DNA from: Owenia fusiformis
Taxonomy: Eukaryota; Annelida; Polychaeta; Sabellida; Oweniidae
DNA: 64,000 nucleotides
Assembly (NCBI GenBank): GCA_903813345.2
Contig: CAIIXF020000002.1
Coordinates: forward strand, 3,512,001-3,576,000
Reading direction: 5' to 3'
Shown here: positions 11,104 through 24,300 of the stretch, one piece after another
Numbering within the stretch: position 1 is the first letter of the stretch
Layout of the letters: each line of letters opens with the position of its first letter
Notes under the pieces: generated by a model
The model's input: the letters and a program-made list of their open reading frames with translations, nothing else
Told to the model about the DNA's origin: nothing
Database searches by the model: none
Translations under genes and position numbers: made by a program

Positions 11104-14100
11104 ATATATAGGGATATATTGTAACCATGGTTACCATACTGCAATGCATGACATTGAGATAAGCATTAAGTAACCATGGTTACGTAAACATTTTATTCTG
11201 TAATGTGAACACTTCAGTCCCGGCAGTTTTCATTTTGCATATGTTATGCAGTAAAATGAAAAGGTTAGAAATGGTGTATTACAACGAAATGATCTGTTTG
11301 AAATTTTTTACCGCGAAATGATCTATTTAATGAAGGGGGTCCCTCCCTCAGTCCCTTGATGCATTTTAAGCAACCCTTCCTTCTCCCAGCATTTCATGTA
11401 AAGTTGAAACAATGCAAGAACTGATATTGACCATGGTGCCATTTTCTCACAGTTCATGACAAAAATGAGCTGCTGCTATTAAAATATAACACCAGAATAA
11501 CTTTATAAGAGTTGAGACAGTGGATATTTTTAACGGTACGTGTAGTTCTAGGAAATATTTTTTTGAATGAGTAAAAATAGATCTGTAGATAGGCCTATTC
11601 AATTTACATAATTGTTAATACCATTCAGGGTCCCAAATTGTTTAACTTTGGCACAATTTTTTTTATTTTAGTCAGTAAACTCTGTGAAAAATTAAGACAT
11701 ACAGTAAAATAATTGAAAGCTAGACACCTTTGATTCCATTTAAAATGATCCACTTAGAAGGTTTATTTAACATTAAAATTAGTAAATGGATCTCAAGATT
11801 GAAGTGTTCCATTTTTAAAGGTGTTCCACTTATAGGCCTAAAGGTGTTCTACTTGTCAGGTTTCACTGTTCCATATAAATGACTACAGGTCTTAATTGTT
11901 TATAAGGAATGCAATTTGAAATGTGCAATCCCCCAATCTGGATATCACAGTAAAAGGGTTGTGAAGAACATTTGTGTTGAAGTTGTTTCTCAGAGAAGTT
12001 TGTTATTGTGACTCGCAATGAGCTGGCTGGCTGTTTTTTGTTTACACAGTACAAGCACTCTACTATACCTAACCTCTAGAAATGCATAAGGTACTCTGTT
12101 TGTCTAATTGTATTGTTGAGTATATTCTTGAAAGTACCTTATTAACATCTAACATATCATCCGATAACCATTCATAAGGAACAGACACATAAAAACAAAT
12201 AACATAATCATTACTGATAAGCCAAATGGGTTGCTCATGAACACCAAATACAAGGTATAGTAGAGTGTACAAGTGCATAACGATCAAAATCTTTAAATAT
12301 ATTAAATCTTACAATTTCAAGTTTTGTCTCCAAAATGTGACAATATTTCTGCTTTGTGAGACTTATTATTTTCTTAAAAGATACAAGTTTTATATAACTG
12401 TAAATATCTAAAAAACATTTGTCTAAATGTTTCCTGTACATTTATATATTTGTTTTATATTTTGAAATCAAAAAAGATTTAGAAACGAGAGTGTTTGGTT
12501 AGACTCGTGATGTATTTATACCCCAAAACAGCTCATTTAAGTTTGATTTTCTCCTTGGATAACCGAAAAGGTGGTGAGCTTGTTAGTTTCTATTTTTTTC
12601 ACAATACATTAGTACAGTATAACCTGTATAATCCAAACACCATTGGGAAGGCCAAAAATGTTCGGATTGGTAGGTGCTCACATTTCAAGGTTTTTAACAT
12701 GGAAGCCTACAATAGATTTAAAAATTTGGACCAAAAAGCATTGACATACATGTAATAAGAAGGGTGTTTGGATGTACAGGTGTTACTGTACTACATGAAG
12801 ATCAAATACTTTAGATTTATTCAAGTTAATAGTTAGGTTGTCATAAGCAGGTGGACTGCCCTGTATCGTTTCACTTAAAGGGAAATCAAGACAGTTAAGA
12901 CTTAAAAATGAAAATCTTGACCACTTAATTAGAGCATTTATTTTAGAATAGTTATTGTGTACTGAAATACACTACCATCAAAAATTTTGGAATCACAAAC
13001 TACCATGTAGTAGAAAAAATTAACACGTATAGATTTTTGCCAATTTTGAAAAATAACGTCTTTTCAGATCTATTATAATTTCTGAATTTAGGGAAAAAGA
13101 CATAACACGTTTCAACAGTCTATCAAATTAAGAGTATCAAGCTAAGGTTGTCAAACTTTTTGAGGGGTGTGTACTTCACTTTATTTTGGCACATTCAGAC
13201 ACTACTTTCTGCAAATTTACTTATCCAGAATTACCTTCAGATTATTTGTTGTTGTTGTTATTACCTATTTGTTATTACCTATCATATCTGTATTTACATT
13301 TTTATGCCTTGTACATCTTGTATTAAAGTAGTTATGTAAATTATTAAATAAATATATGTATATAAAAATGTAACCTCAAATGTTAGTCTTTTCAAAATCA
13401 TGTAGTTTTTCACTGAAGTTAGAATTTTTTGAATGATTTGTGCAAAAAATATAACCCCCCCCCCAATTTTAACTTCCTTTGTCAGGATAACAGGGCACTA
13501 ACATGCAAAATGTCATGACCTGCCATTTGTTACAGACACCAACCATCGAACAAATGCCGAACACCATCCACAAATGGTTGGCACTTGATACAGAATAATG
13601 AGGAAACAAGGCATTTCCGTGATGTCACAACCTGGAGGCTTACAGTGAAAGTTTTGAAGTGAAAGTCCTTAAGTTCATTGCCATGGTAACCAATATAGCC
13701 CAAAATATGTATATCACACATTAACAGGTGATCACCTAATCTAATATGCCTTATTTCTCAAGTTATTTTTATGCAACAGAATGATGCTCAAGTGGTAACT
13801 TCCCATGAGGCATTATCATGGTAACACATACTTGTTTCATCTTTATAAGGGTCATTTGTATGAACTTCACTTTATATAACATGAAATTGTTCAGTTATAA
13901 ATCATTATTCTTTGAATTGATACCAATTGTTACAAAATTAGATTTTAAATGTGTTAAAAACTCTTAATTTGGTGCCAACGTAACGAATATTGCCAAAAAA
14001 ATATGATAGTAATAGTGTAAGAATTGTTACATACATTTACTGTAAAACATTTGTCACTAAAAAGATCATATCAATATGTCACCATTTCTTATTGGTGACA

Positions 14101-15338
14101 TGAAAAGAACGAACAATTATTAACAGTTGTTTCATCTTTATTTACGAAAATAATCAAATTTTAGTATTCAACATAAACAATACAGCTTTATTCCCTTTTC
14201 TGGGACTCTGGCAATGCTATCTTAGTGACACATAATATCGTCGATTCATCACACATTGTAAACAAAAGTAGTTCTTAATCTGTTAATACAGTTGTGAACA
14301 TGATTATTGGGTCATTCCAGAATTTTTCTGAGCATACCAATTTCCACCTTTTAAGGATTTATTTCATTTTGATGTGCGCAAATCAGCATTTTAAATCAGT
14401 TGCTGTTACAAAAGTGTTCTTTCTTTTTAACCCTATAGATGCATACAACAATGTAAAATTTAGGCTTCTGTGGTAATTTAATTCCTCAATTTAAGATTTC
14501 ATGAAATAGCCATCAGAAAAAATACTTAAGCATGTTTTAGGTGTCTCAAAAACATTTCTTACATATCTCTGTTTATTATAAACTTTATATCTATTCAAAT
14601 GAAACAATATAATATGAAAATATTCTGCAGATTTACAATACATCAAGTTGATAGAGCACCATTTATACATCCATACATTGAAATACCTTGTGACTTAAAT
14701 AACCACAAAAATGTCAAGATTTTGGCAACATAAATTCAACATAAAACATACAGTAAAAACATGTCTTAGTGAACACCCCTGTCTCGTGAACACCTGTCCC
14801 TAGTGGACACCCATCCTCCGCACATACTCTACGGACTTCTGTATAAATTACACTCTCTGTATTGAACACCTACCTAAAGTGGACACATTTTTGTGGCTTC
14901 ATAGGTGTCCACTGTACGCAAGATTTACTGTACATGCATTGAGGAAATATTATATAAAAACCTATATTTTATTCAGTTTCAGAAGTGTTTATACACTTAT
15001 TTCACAAATATGCAATTATCAATTTTATGCTTGCATAAAGACAGTTGAGGATATATTTGCCAGGAGTGATACTTCCTTGTATACAACAAAAAATCATTTT
15101 CTATTTTTCAGCCATTTCATTTGAATACATTCCAACATGCTTTAATTTGATGTGAAAACATGTCATGCAAATATGAGCTAATTCTGCCACCAATTTAACT
15201 TTGGCAGTCTATGTATTGTATTTAATGTAATAATCTGAAAAAAGAAGGAAAAAAGCTAATTCTGATTCTTGATCTTGTTAAATCAAATTGGTAGCAAATA
15301 AAATTAATTTTCAGCCAAATAATGCAGGCCTCCAAGAG
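11104..15338. other. Gene-free stretch with dispersed repeats
   Basis: No supported exon was found. The stretch holds diverged copies of a GTGTTCCACTT / ACAGTGAAACCTG family (about 11750-11870, 12605-12795 and 14750-14940) and part of a TGTTACAGACACCAACC family (about 13495-13580). A run of C lies near 13447. A TTTTATT near 14966 would be an AATAAA polyadenylation signal for the minus-strand gene ending at 15339, but this is not certain. Confidence 0.5.
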
Positions 15339-18300
15339 TTAAGCATCCAAACAGTCAAAGCAAAATGACTTTGAACACATTCCCGGTCCATTACATACGC
15401 TGACATCATTATGTTCCTCATTTCCGAGACACTTCCTCTTGCTCTTAAAAGTTTTAGTTTTCAGTCCAGATTTGCTGGTACATTCAGAGTCTTCCATATC
15501 ACATTCGTACCCTGATGATTTGTACTTTTTACTAGAGCGACTTTGTTCTGAATCGCTACTCATACTAAATGCGCTCCGCCTCCTTTTAGGGGAGGAGCTA
15601 TGAACAGTTCCCTCTAACATAGTCGATGTGAATTTAGGAGAGCCAATTATAGGTTTGCGATTTGGCTTCAATTTTCCCAAATGCGTATGCCTCTTAAAGT
15701 TTGTGGTATTCTTATTTGGATGTCTGCGACTTGATTTTTTCGATGTCCAAACATTTTCGATTGTAGCATTGCCCAAATATGGGTTCCATGTAGTTTCCCC
15801 AGTGTCAGAAGTAGCAAGAGTTTCCTCAGTTGACAAAAGAGTACATGTTTCACTTGTTTCAGATGTCTCAGTTTGGGTCTCACCTACATCAGTTGTAACG
15901 AGTGTTTCACTATCAGCCATAGAGTCCTCATCTTCGCTACTTGGAATAATAGTTCTTTTCGATATTTTTTGAGTTCTAGATCGATTGATTGATTCTTTTT
16001 TGTTCCTATCTCCTGTTTCACTTGTATTACTTTCATCGTCCTTATTGTCCAATTTCTCATCATTTTCCATGTTGTTATCATTTTCAATGTTGCCATCATT
16101 GTCATCATTTTCAATGTTGTCATCATCGTTGTCATTTTCAATGTTGTCATTTTCAATGTTGTCATCATCGTTGTCATTTTCAATGTTGTCATTTTCAATG
16201 TTGTCATCATCATTGTCATTTTCAATGTTGTCATTTTCAATGTTGTCATCATCGTCTATTTTGCCTTTATCAGCCTTTTCATGTTCCTCTTTTACTTGAT
16301 CAAATATTTGTTTTTTACCTTGACCAACTTTATCTCTCATTAATCTTGTCAAGGGTTGAATTTTTACAATGTTTCTTTGAGATTTAATATTGTCTTTAGA
16401 TGATGTGTTCTTTGTGTTTTTCTCCATAACATTAGATGCTGGATTTTTTCCTGGCATTTGTTTGAAAGCAACTGAAAGCTTTTTCCTGTTGTTTGGATTG
16501 TTTTCAGGCTGTTTATTACTAGATTGTTTGTTGCTAGGTAGTTTGTTGCTAGACTGTTTGTTGCCAGGTAGTTTGTTGCTAAGTGGTTTATTGCAGGGAT
16601 GACTGTTACTAAATTGTGTACCAGGCTGTCTGTTGTCAGCCTGTTTATCATGAGGGTGATTCTTGTCATGACTATCAGGTTGTTCATTGCAATGGAGTTT
16701 GGATGCAGGCCCTTTGTTTCCAGGGTGCAGGTTGAAGTCTCGGTTACCATGGTGTTTGTTGTCTGGATATTTGAACAAATACTGTTTGCTTCCAGGCTGT
16801 TTGTTGTTAGGGTCTTGATTGCTACTATTTTTGTAACTAGGCTGTTTTTTGTCAGTATGTCTTAACTCATCCGGATTCTTAATACATTCTACAATCTTCC
16901 TGACTTTCTCCTTAGCACTGCCAAGCGTACTGTCATCGCTTACACAATACAATTTAGATGTCACCAATTTCTGGGCAGAGGGAGCTTCATTTGAGTCACC
17001 ATAAACTTCTGTACCACTACCATCTTCAGACAACATCTCTTGCTCTTCATTTGCGTCAGGTTCAGCACATTGGTCATCGATGGAATTAATAAGTCTAAGG
17101 TCATAATGGTGTGGATTTGTTTTTATGGGTTTGGGGTTATGATCATTAGCTTTGGGGTGATTATCAATGGCTTTGGGGTGATAACTGATGCCTTTGGGGT
17201 GTTTGTCAATGGCCCTTCCGTTGTACTCAATATCACTGAGTTGTTTGTTTGAAACTTTTGTACATTTCTCAATAGCAGATATCATACTGATATTTAGTAT
17301 AGGTGAACTTATTTTCTTTGGCGTGCTGATTCTATGATCCTTACGTAGCCCTACAGGATGTGGACTTTTGAACCTAACACCACCACTGTCTTCAGGAGAA
17401 GGGCTCTTATAGTTTCCAATTGGCTTATTTAGCATCTCTGGAGGGGTCAGCTTTTGCATCTTTTCAGCTAGGATCTCCAGGTAAACTTCATTAGTGTCTT
17501 GCTGTACCTGCTCACTACTCTGGTAACTCTCTTCCGAGTCAGGGTCAGAAATGGCGTCTTTAATAAATGGATCAGTTTTATTCATAGGTTTGGGACGAGC
17601 TGTTATGGTTTGATTTGGAGAAGTAAATTTTTGAGCTTTTGGATTTGGTGAGCCGTTTTTGTGAGCTGGTGTGTTAGGGTTGGTATCTATATGGCTTTGA
17701 GGTTCAATGGGAAGTTTTCTAGTCTTAGCTCTTGGCGAGTTGAAGAGCATTCTTGGAATACTTTTCTTGCTTTTTGTTTGGGCTACCTTCTCTAATGGTC
17801 CCGTTTTGTTAATAGATGATGTCATACCAGTAGATGATGTCACACTAGGAGATGATGTCACACCAGGATATGATGTTACAGCAACAGATGAAGTCATTCC
17901 AGCAGATGATGTCACACTAGGAGGTGATGTCATACCAGATTTCAATTTCATTAATGAAAACATTGTAGCTGGAGATTGTTTCAAAGTAAGAGAGGGATTC
18001 TGATATTTATGCTCTCGTGGAGTGACATTAGTTTTCTGATTGTTGATTGTATGAGATGTGTGATTGGAGGCTGGATTTTTGGAATTACCGGGAGTTTCAA
18101 CAGTGGATTCATTGATGTATTGTTGAGTCCCATGGCCCACTTGTGAATGGCAAGGTTTTAGACAATTCCCTTGTGACTGTGACACTTTGTTACAATTCAC
18201 TCGAGATGATGGGACATTTTGATGATTCCCTTGAAAATGGTGATGTTTTCCTGGCACCTGAGAGACAACTACATCATTGTCTTGAAATGACATTGGTTCA

Positions 18301-21300
18301 GTATTCTGATCTAAGCTGGGGTCACCAAAGTGGGACTCTTTATCTTGGATATGAGTCACTTCCATTGGATTTTCATCACTGGATTCATTACTTGAATGCC
18401 CCGCATCTACATCATTTGTATCAATGTATTGAGGATCAATTGGTTCATTAGCATCATGATGTTTTCTTTTTTCATTGTCATTGTTATCCTTGGAATTCAC
18501 CTCCTGTTTCTCTTGTTTGTATTTGCTAACAAACATATTCCATTCCATAGGCACTTTCATAGGTTTTGGGGACACCATAAAGTCCATTAATTCATCATTG
18601 GTGAATCGGGAAACCCCTGCCTTGGAGGCACTTCTGGGGTGTTTGAGTCCTAATTCAGGCCCTCCTGGGGATTTCAGTACTCTAGGATTTGGTGTCAAAG
18701 GATTCTTGAATATACCCTGAGATATGAGGCTTCTTTTGGGGGCTTCTGCATTTGGAGTAACTTTTGATGGAGTTATAACATGCCTAGGGCTGGTACATAT
18801 TTCTGTATGGTTTTCTTTACTAGAACCTGATGCATCGACAATAGTTTTTAGTCCATCTTGCTTATTTGGGGTTATATTCCTTGTGGTTACTTGTGATTTG
18901 GCAAAAGTCGTTTTGATGTCATTTATCATGCCAACTTTTGATTTTCTAAAAGGACTGACATGGATCCTTCTCAATGCTTTGTCTGGTTTCATTTTTGGAC
19001 TATCATTCATTTTTGTTTTTTGAGCTACTTTTGTCCTTTGTTTAGCATCTATATCATCTTCAAAGAAATGTCGAGATCTGTTTGAATTTTCACGAGACTG
19101 ACTGCTGTCAACATTAGGCAGATTTCTGCCATTTTGAGGTTGATAGCTGTTAATTTGAGGTTGATAGCTGCCATTTTGTGGTTGATTTCTGCCATTTCGA
19201 GGTTGATCTCTGCCATTTTGAGGTTGAACACTGTCAATTTGAGGTTGATTGTTAGTGTGTTGTCTTAGACTATTAACAGAAGTACTCTGGTGTCCATATT
19301 GAAGATAATGACTACCATCTGGATGTTCTTGAAAACTTTCATTAAGATGGCCAGTGTTATTTATAGCAGTTGAGTACATCGGGCACACATGTACAATGGT
19401 TGAGCTAGATGGGTAAACAGAATTTGGGCAACACCCCATTGGTTGCCCACTCAGGTGGTAGCTACTTGAGAACTGACTACCATCTTGGTATACAGGAAGT
19501 ATATTCTGGTTGCTATGGTTACCACACAGACTGTCATTCCTGTACAAAATAGGAGGGATATGGTTGACATATGGAGCTTTACAAGTTAGGGAATTATTAA
19601 GTGTATGATCTTGGTGAATATCTTTATCACTGAAATCATCTTCATCGTGAATATTGTCATCATGAATGTAATCATCCTGAGGTTTTGGAGCCTCGATTTC
19701 CGAAATCCTAGTGCTCTCCAGGTGGTCATTTCCATGGGGTTGTTTACTTAGACAGTTCTTTGGGGTGAGGTTAGCCCCCCGGGGAGAAGCTGTGGGTCTC
19801 GCGTATGACTGTTTTATTGCACTGGGAATTATAAATGTAGAATTATTTGTGATGTGTTTAAATTTTTCGTCCAGGATCTTAGCTGTATTTGTATTCCTAG
19901 GCGCTTTTATTCTTGAAATATTGGTCTTTGTATCACCAGGGCATGACTTGATACCAGTGCGTGATTGTTTATTGTTACTTAAGATTTCTCTTCTTGTAGC
20001 ACCAATATTTGAATGATCAATTTCATTGCTCTGCATGTGTATGTCTTTAGCCCTCCGTGCAGCGAAGGTATCAGGGGAGATCTTAATGTTCACTTTAGGG
20101 CTAGTATCTTCATCATTATAAATGGGGACTGAGTCGTCATTAGCCCCATCAGAGTCTTTCCTCCTCTTAGGATTAGACACCTGATGTGGAGCATTTTTAC
20201 TGTCTATGTAATTACACTGGAGGGGGATAGCACCATGTGTGGATGTCAAGGACTTTATAGGACTTCGACGTCTCTGTCTTGAACGCGGAGTGTTCCGAGG
20301 GCTTGGAGTTTGTTGTTTTGAAACTCTGACTGGCAAGTTGGGTTTGGATCGATACTTCAGACTGTCTATGTAACCAGAGTCTGAATTGAGTCCTGCTTGG
20401 TCACTGTTCGTAGACTCTGTATGGTTTGCCACATCTGCAAATATTAAGTACGGTGATATAGACATTTGTGGTATTTTTGTAAAACATGTATTTGAGGATT
20501 ACCAATTGAAGATTGAGTGAATACTCAAATGATTCACATTTACAGAATTAATCATATGGATGAGTATGGCATATCAAAAAAATATGGGAGTCATAAAATG
20601 AAGTACGAAATCATTCTTCATGAGCATCTGAGAATACAGGTAAATACACAAAACAACTGAGTGTGCAAGTTGTCTTAATATGAATAGTAGATTTGATTTG
20701 GACCACTATTCTTGATGGAACACAGACAGACCAACAGAAGTACACCTATCCGTTCCCATAGGAAAAAATTCCTTGGACTGAATCAGCAACTTCAATTTCA
20801 TGGCAGGCCTGCAATTTTTATGTTCACTAAGATTTGGGTTTTTCTTTTTAGCTTTAGCAAAATTCCTATTGGTCGAATCAACAACTTCAATGTCACGGTT
20901 AGTCTGCACTTTTTACCTTCATTTGGATTTAGCTTTTTCCTAAATGGACTTGGCCTGATGGAAGAAAACTCTTCATCTCCGCTGCTACCATCATCTTCGG
21001 ACACAACAGTCACAGAGTCTTCAGAGTCAATTGTCTCGGCATCACTAGATTCAACATCCGTGTCATCACGTCGCTCTGAAAATATAATACAATTGAAACA
21101 TTAGGTGTTAACATTTTAGTCCAAATTTCACCACCCACAAGTGTTATAGACACCAATTCTGAAAACCAGTCAGAAAAAATACAATGGCTATGGATACCTG
21201 TTTAGTTTTGAAATTAGAAAGAAGTGCAACTTACTTTATGAACCAACCTTGTAGATACCAATTCTGAAGGCAAGTCAGAAAAAATACAATGGCTATGATA

Positions 21301-24300
21301 CCTGTTCAAAGCAAGTTTAATTTTGATAAAAGGTTTCGGAACACGTCAAAAATCCTTTGTTATGAATTCTTTGTCAAAATGCTATGTTACGAAACTTTTC
21401 AAGGATTCAAAAATTCAACTTCCTTTAGTCAAATAACATACCTTGTATCATGCTGTAGACAGCAATGCTGGCTTGGTCCCCGTGAAATGAATATTCCTCA
21501 CTCCCATCATCACTGTATCTCCCCATATCTTCATCATCACCATGCCAACCAGGCTAAAATAAAAGTTAAATAAAGATGTTATGTTTTAAATGTATTTCTA
21601 AATGTTTTCTCTGTGAAACAGTGCAGGAAACAAGGCAATAATATGACACAAGTTCCTCACAATATTATGAGTTCAAAGGTTAAGTCAGATTTGAATTTCT
21701 GACAACTTGTAGATGATTTTGAGAAAATAAATTGGTCAATTTGAAGCAAGTTGAAAAAAGACCTGTTTTGACCCTGAGAAGGTCATTGAAGTTGAAATCT
21801 CAAATCTAAAGTCAAATTTGAACTTCTGAGAAAAAAACTGGTCAAATTTTAAGCAAGATGAAAAAAGCCTCTTTGTGACCTTGAGAATGTCATTGAAGGT
21901 CAAATTTCTTTTGACCTTGAGAATGTCATTGAAGGTCAAATTTGCACTGTTGAGAACTTGTAGATGATTCTGCAAAAAAATCTAAAGTCAGATTTGAACT
22001 TCTGATAATTTGAAGATGAATTTGGAAAAAAGAAATTGCTCAATTTGAAGCAAGTTGAAAAATTACCCTTTTGACCTTGAAAAGGTCATTGAAGGTCAAA
22101 TCTTAAATATAAAGTCAGATTTGAATTTCTGAAAACATGTAGATGATTCTGAAAAAAATTGAAGTCAGTCTAAACAGCATTTATTAACTTATTGGAAGTT
22201 GTAAGAATTTGTTACAGACGCTAACTGTCAACCACCAACCGCTGTCAAAAAAATGGAGACCATGACAATATGTCACCACTATTTGGTGGTGACATAATAA
22301 AGCAATTCTATGTATCAAGCCATTCTCCATGTCATCTTCAAATCATTTAGAAGTAGCAACTTTAAAGTAGTTGACAGTATACATCAATATTGCAATTTAG
22401 AAATTCTGCATGAAAAAGTCAAATTCTGGGCCAAATTCTGCATGAATTACAAAAATATGCGATAAATTCTGCAAGCAATGGCTTCATCTGAACTATCACA
22501 AAAATCAGGGAATTCAACTTTTGTGATATATTAGTCAAACAAGAACTGAACTCATAAGACTAAAAATCTCTAAAAGCTAGATGATGCATCTCTAGGTATG
22601 CTCTGCAAATTCCTTGTGTTCATGACAGGCAAAAAAGAGTTAAAAAATGAAGGAACATAAATTTTTAGGAACTTACCCCATGAATCAATCTCGTCTCTTC
22701 GAGCAACTGGTCTGTGTCTGAAAAATATGAGGAAATTGGTAATTATTTATAAAAGCTGGAGGTTTTACTCAGACAGACTGTGAAAGAAATTTCAGATTTA
22801 TATATTTTTACTTAAAGAAGCTTTATACATTGTACATGGATTTTGACGAATTTTGTGCATTTTTGAAAATTGGCAAATGTAAATAGCATCAGGTCTAATG
22901 GGGTTTCTAAACTATTGGGGAGACATCCTCTGATCACAGGGCTTCAAAATCCAGAATACTTCTTTCTTTTTACCCCCTGCGATAAGCAGTTAGCATTTCC
23001 CCGATTCAGTTTAATCGGGTGCTTCCAAATTGGTTATTGCAGGGGGGAAGAAGGACGGAGGTATGTATTCCGAACACCTGCCTAGGAGGATGTTGGGGAG
23101 ATTGGTAGAGCACATACTTACCGAGTCTAGAAGTCACTTTCAAAGGTGCTTTCCCAAACAATGTGGGCTTATGGTCTCTAACAAAACCTACAAGAAAAAA
23201 TATTTCCATAATTCCATGTGCATATCAATATTACATGTTAATATAAACAGGGGTCTTTTTAGACTTTTAGACTGTGGGGCCACATAAATTGGCAAATTAT
23301 TAGCTCCAACCACAACCTTTTACCAGCCTTTTTCAGGAAAATTCCGAATATGCACCCTGACCTTAACCGGTAGAAAGATATCCCGGAGCCGTGAGCAAAC
23401 GGCATCACTTTGCCTTATTCTTCGGCCACAGTGTGGCCTTATGCTATCATCAAGCCCTGTTTGTTTTAGCGCTTTTTACGCTATCTCTCATAGACTGTTG
23501 CTATTAATGAATTAAAATCATATCTTTTTTCATAATTTTTTCTTCGGTAAAAATGGCCATTTTGTTTTTCGCTATAGCGAGATAAAGTTCAACCTTAAAA
23601 GATGTTTTAAGATTGGCAGATCGGGTGATTTTAGGTTCAGACGAAAGCATGCAATATCTTACAAAGGACAGTGTCTGTTTGAAGTCTAATTGATGAAATA
23701 TTCTCATTAAGATTTTCAGAATATCATCTAAAAAAAATTTACTCCAGAATAAACATTTTCGCTAGTGGACGCTGGTCCACATACCATGTCTTCTAGCCAA
23801 GTAATTTGGCTAGAGACTCAAGTAAGTATCACTTACCCATGTCTTTCTCAATGATCAAGTTTTCCAAGTCAACGATGTCACTCTCAGGAAAGGCCTGGTC
23901 ATACTGAAAAAACAAGACTTGAGATTAACACTCATTTGACGGAAAGTCAGTACAAATGCACTAAAATATGGTTTTTGGTGTCTAACTCGTGCCCCTTGAA
24001 TTTTACCATATGGCCTTTTTTATAGTTTAGATTTTCTTTATTTCATGATAATTCAGGTAAAAAAATTATATGACAGTAGGGAGGTTAAGCAAGACGATTT
24101 TTATGACGTTAACCGAAAAAGTAAACCTATGCGTTCCCATTTACATTCTATGAACAAAAGTGCTTTAAGCTGATCACTTTAGAAACTGAGCTAATGTAGT
24201 GACTTTTTCTTTTGCTAGCAGCCTTTATAATAATCTGTTTTCTACTTTGATGACAAATTGATGAAAGTGTTTAACAAAGGAAATGTTTCACAGTCTGGCG

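Noticed and set aside
16364-16750. Minus-strand alternative frame of 128 codons inside the large exon
   Set aside because: Overlaps the main frame in a repeat region and has no independent start or splice support.
15628-20016. Many plus-strand frames of 60-130 codons opposite the large exon
   Set aside because: Antisense shadows of the coding repeats and biased codons of the minus-strand gene.
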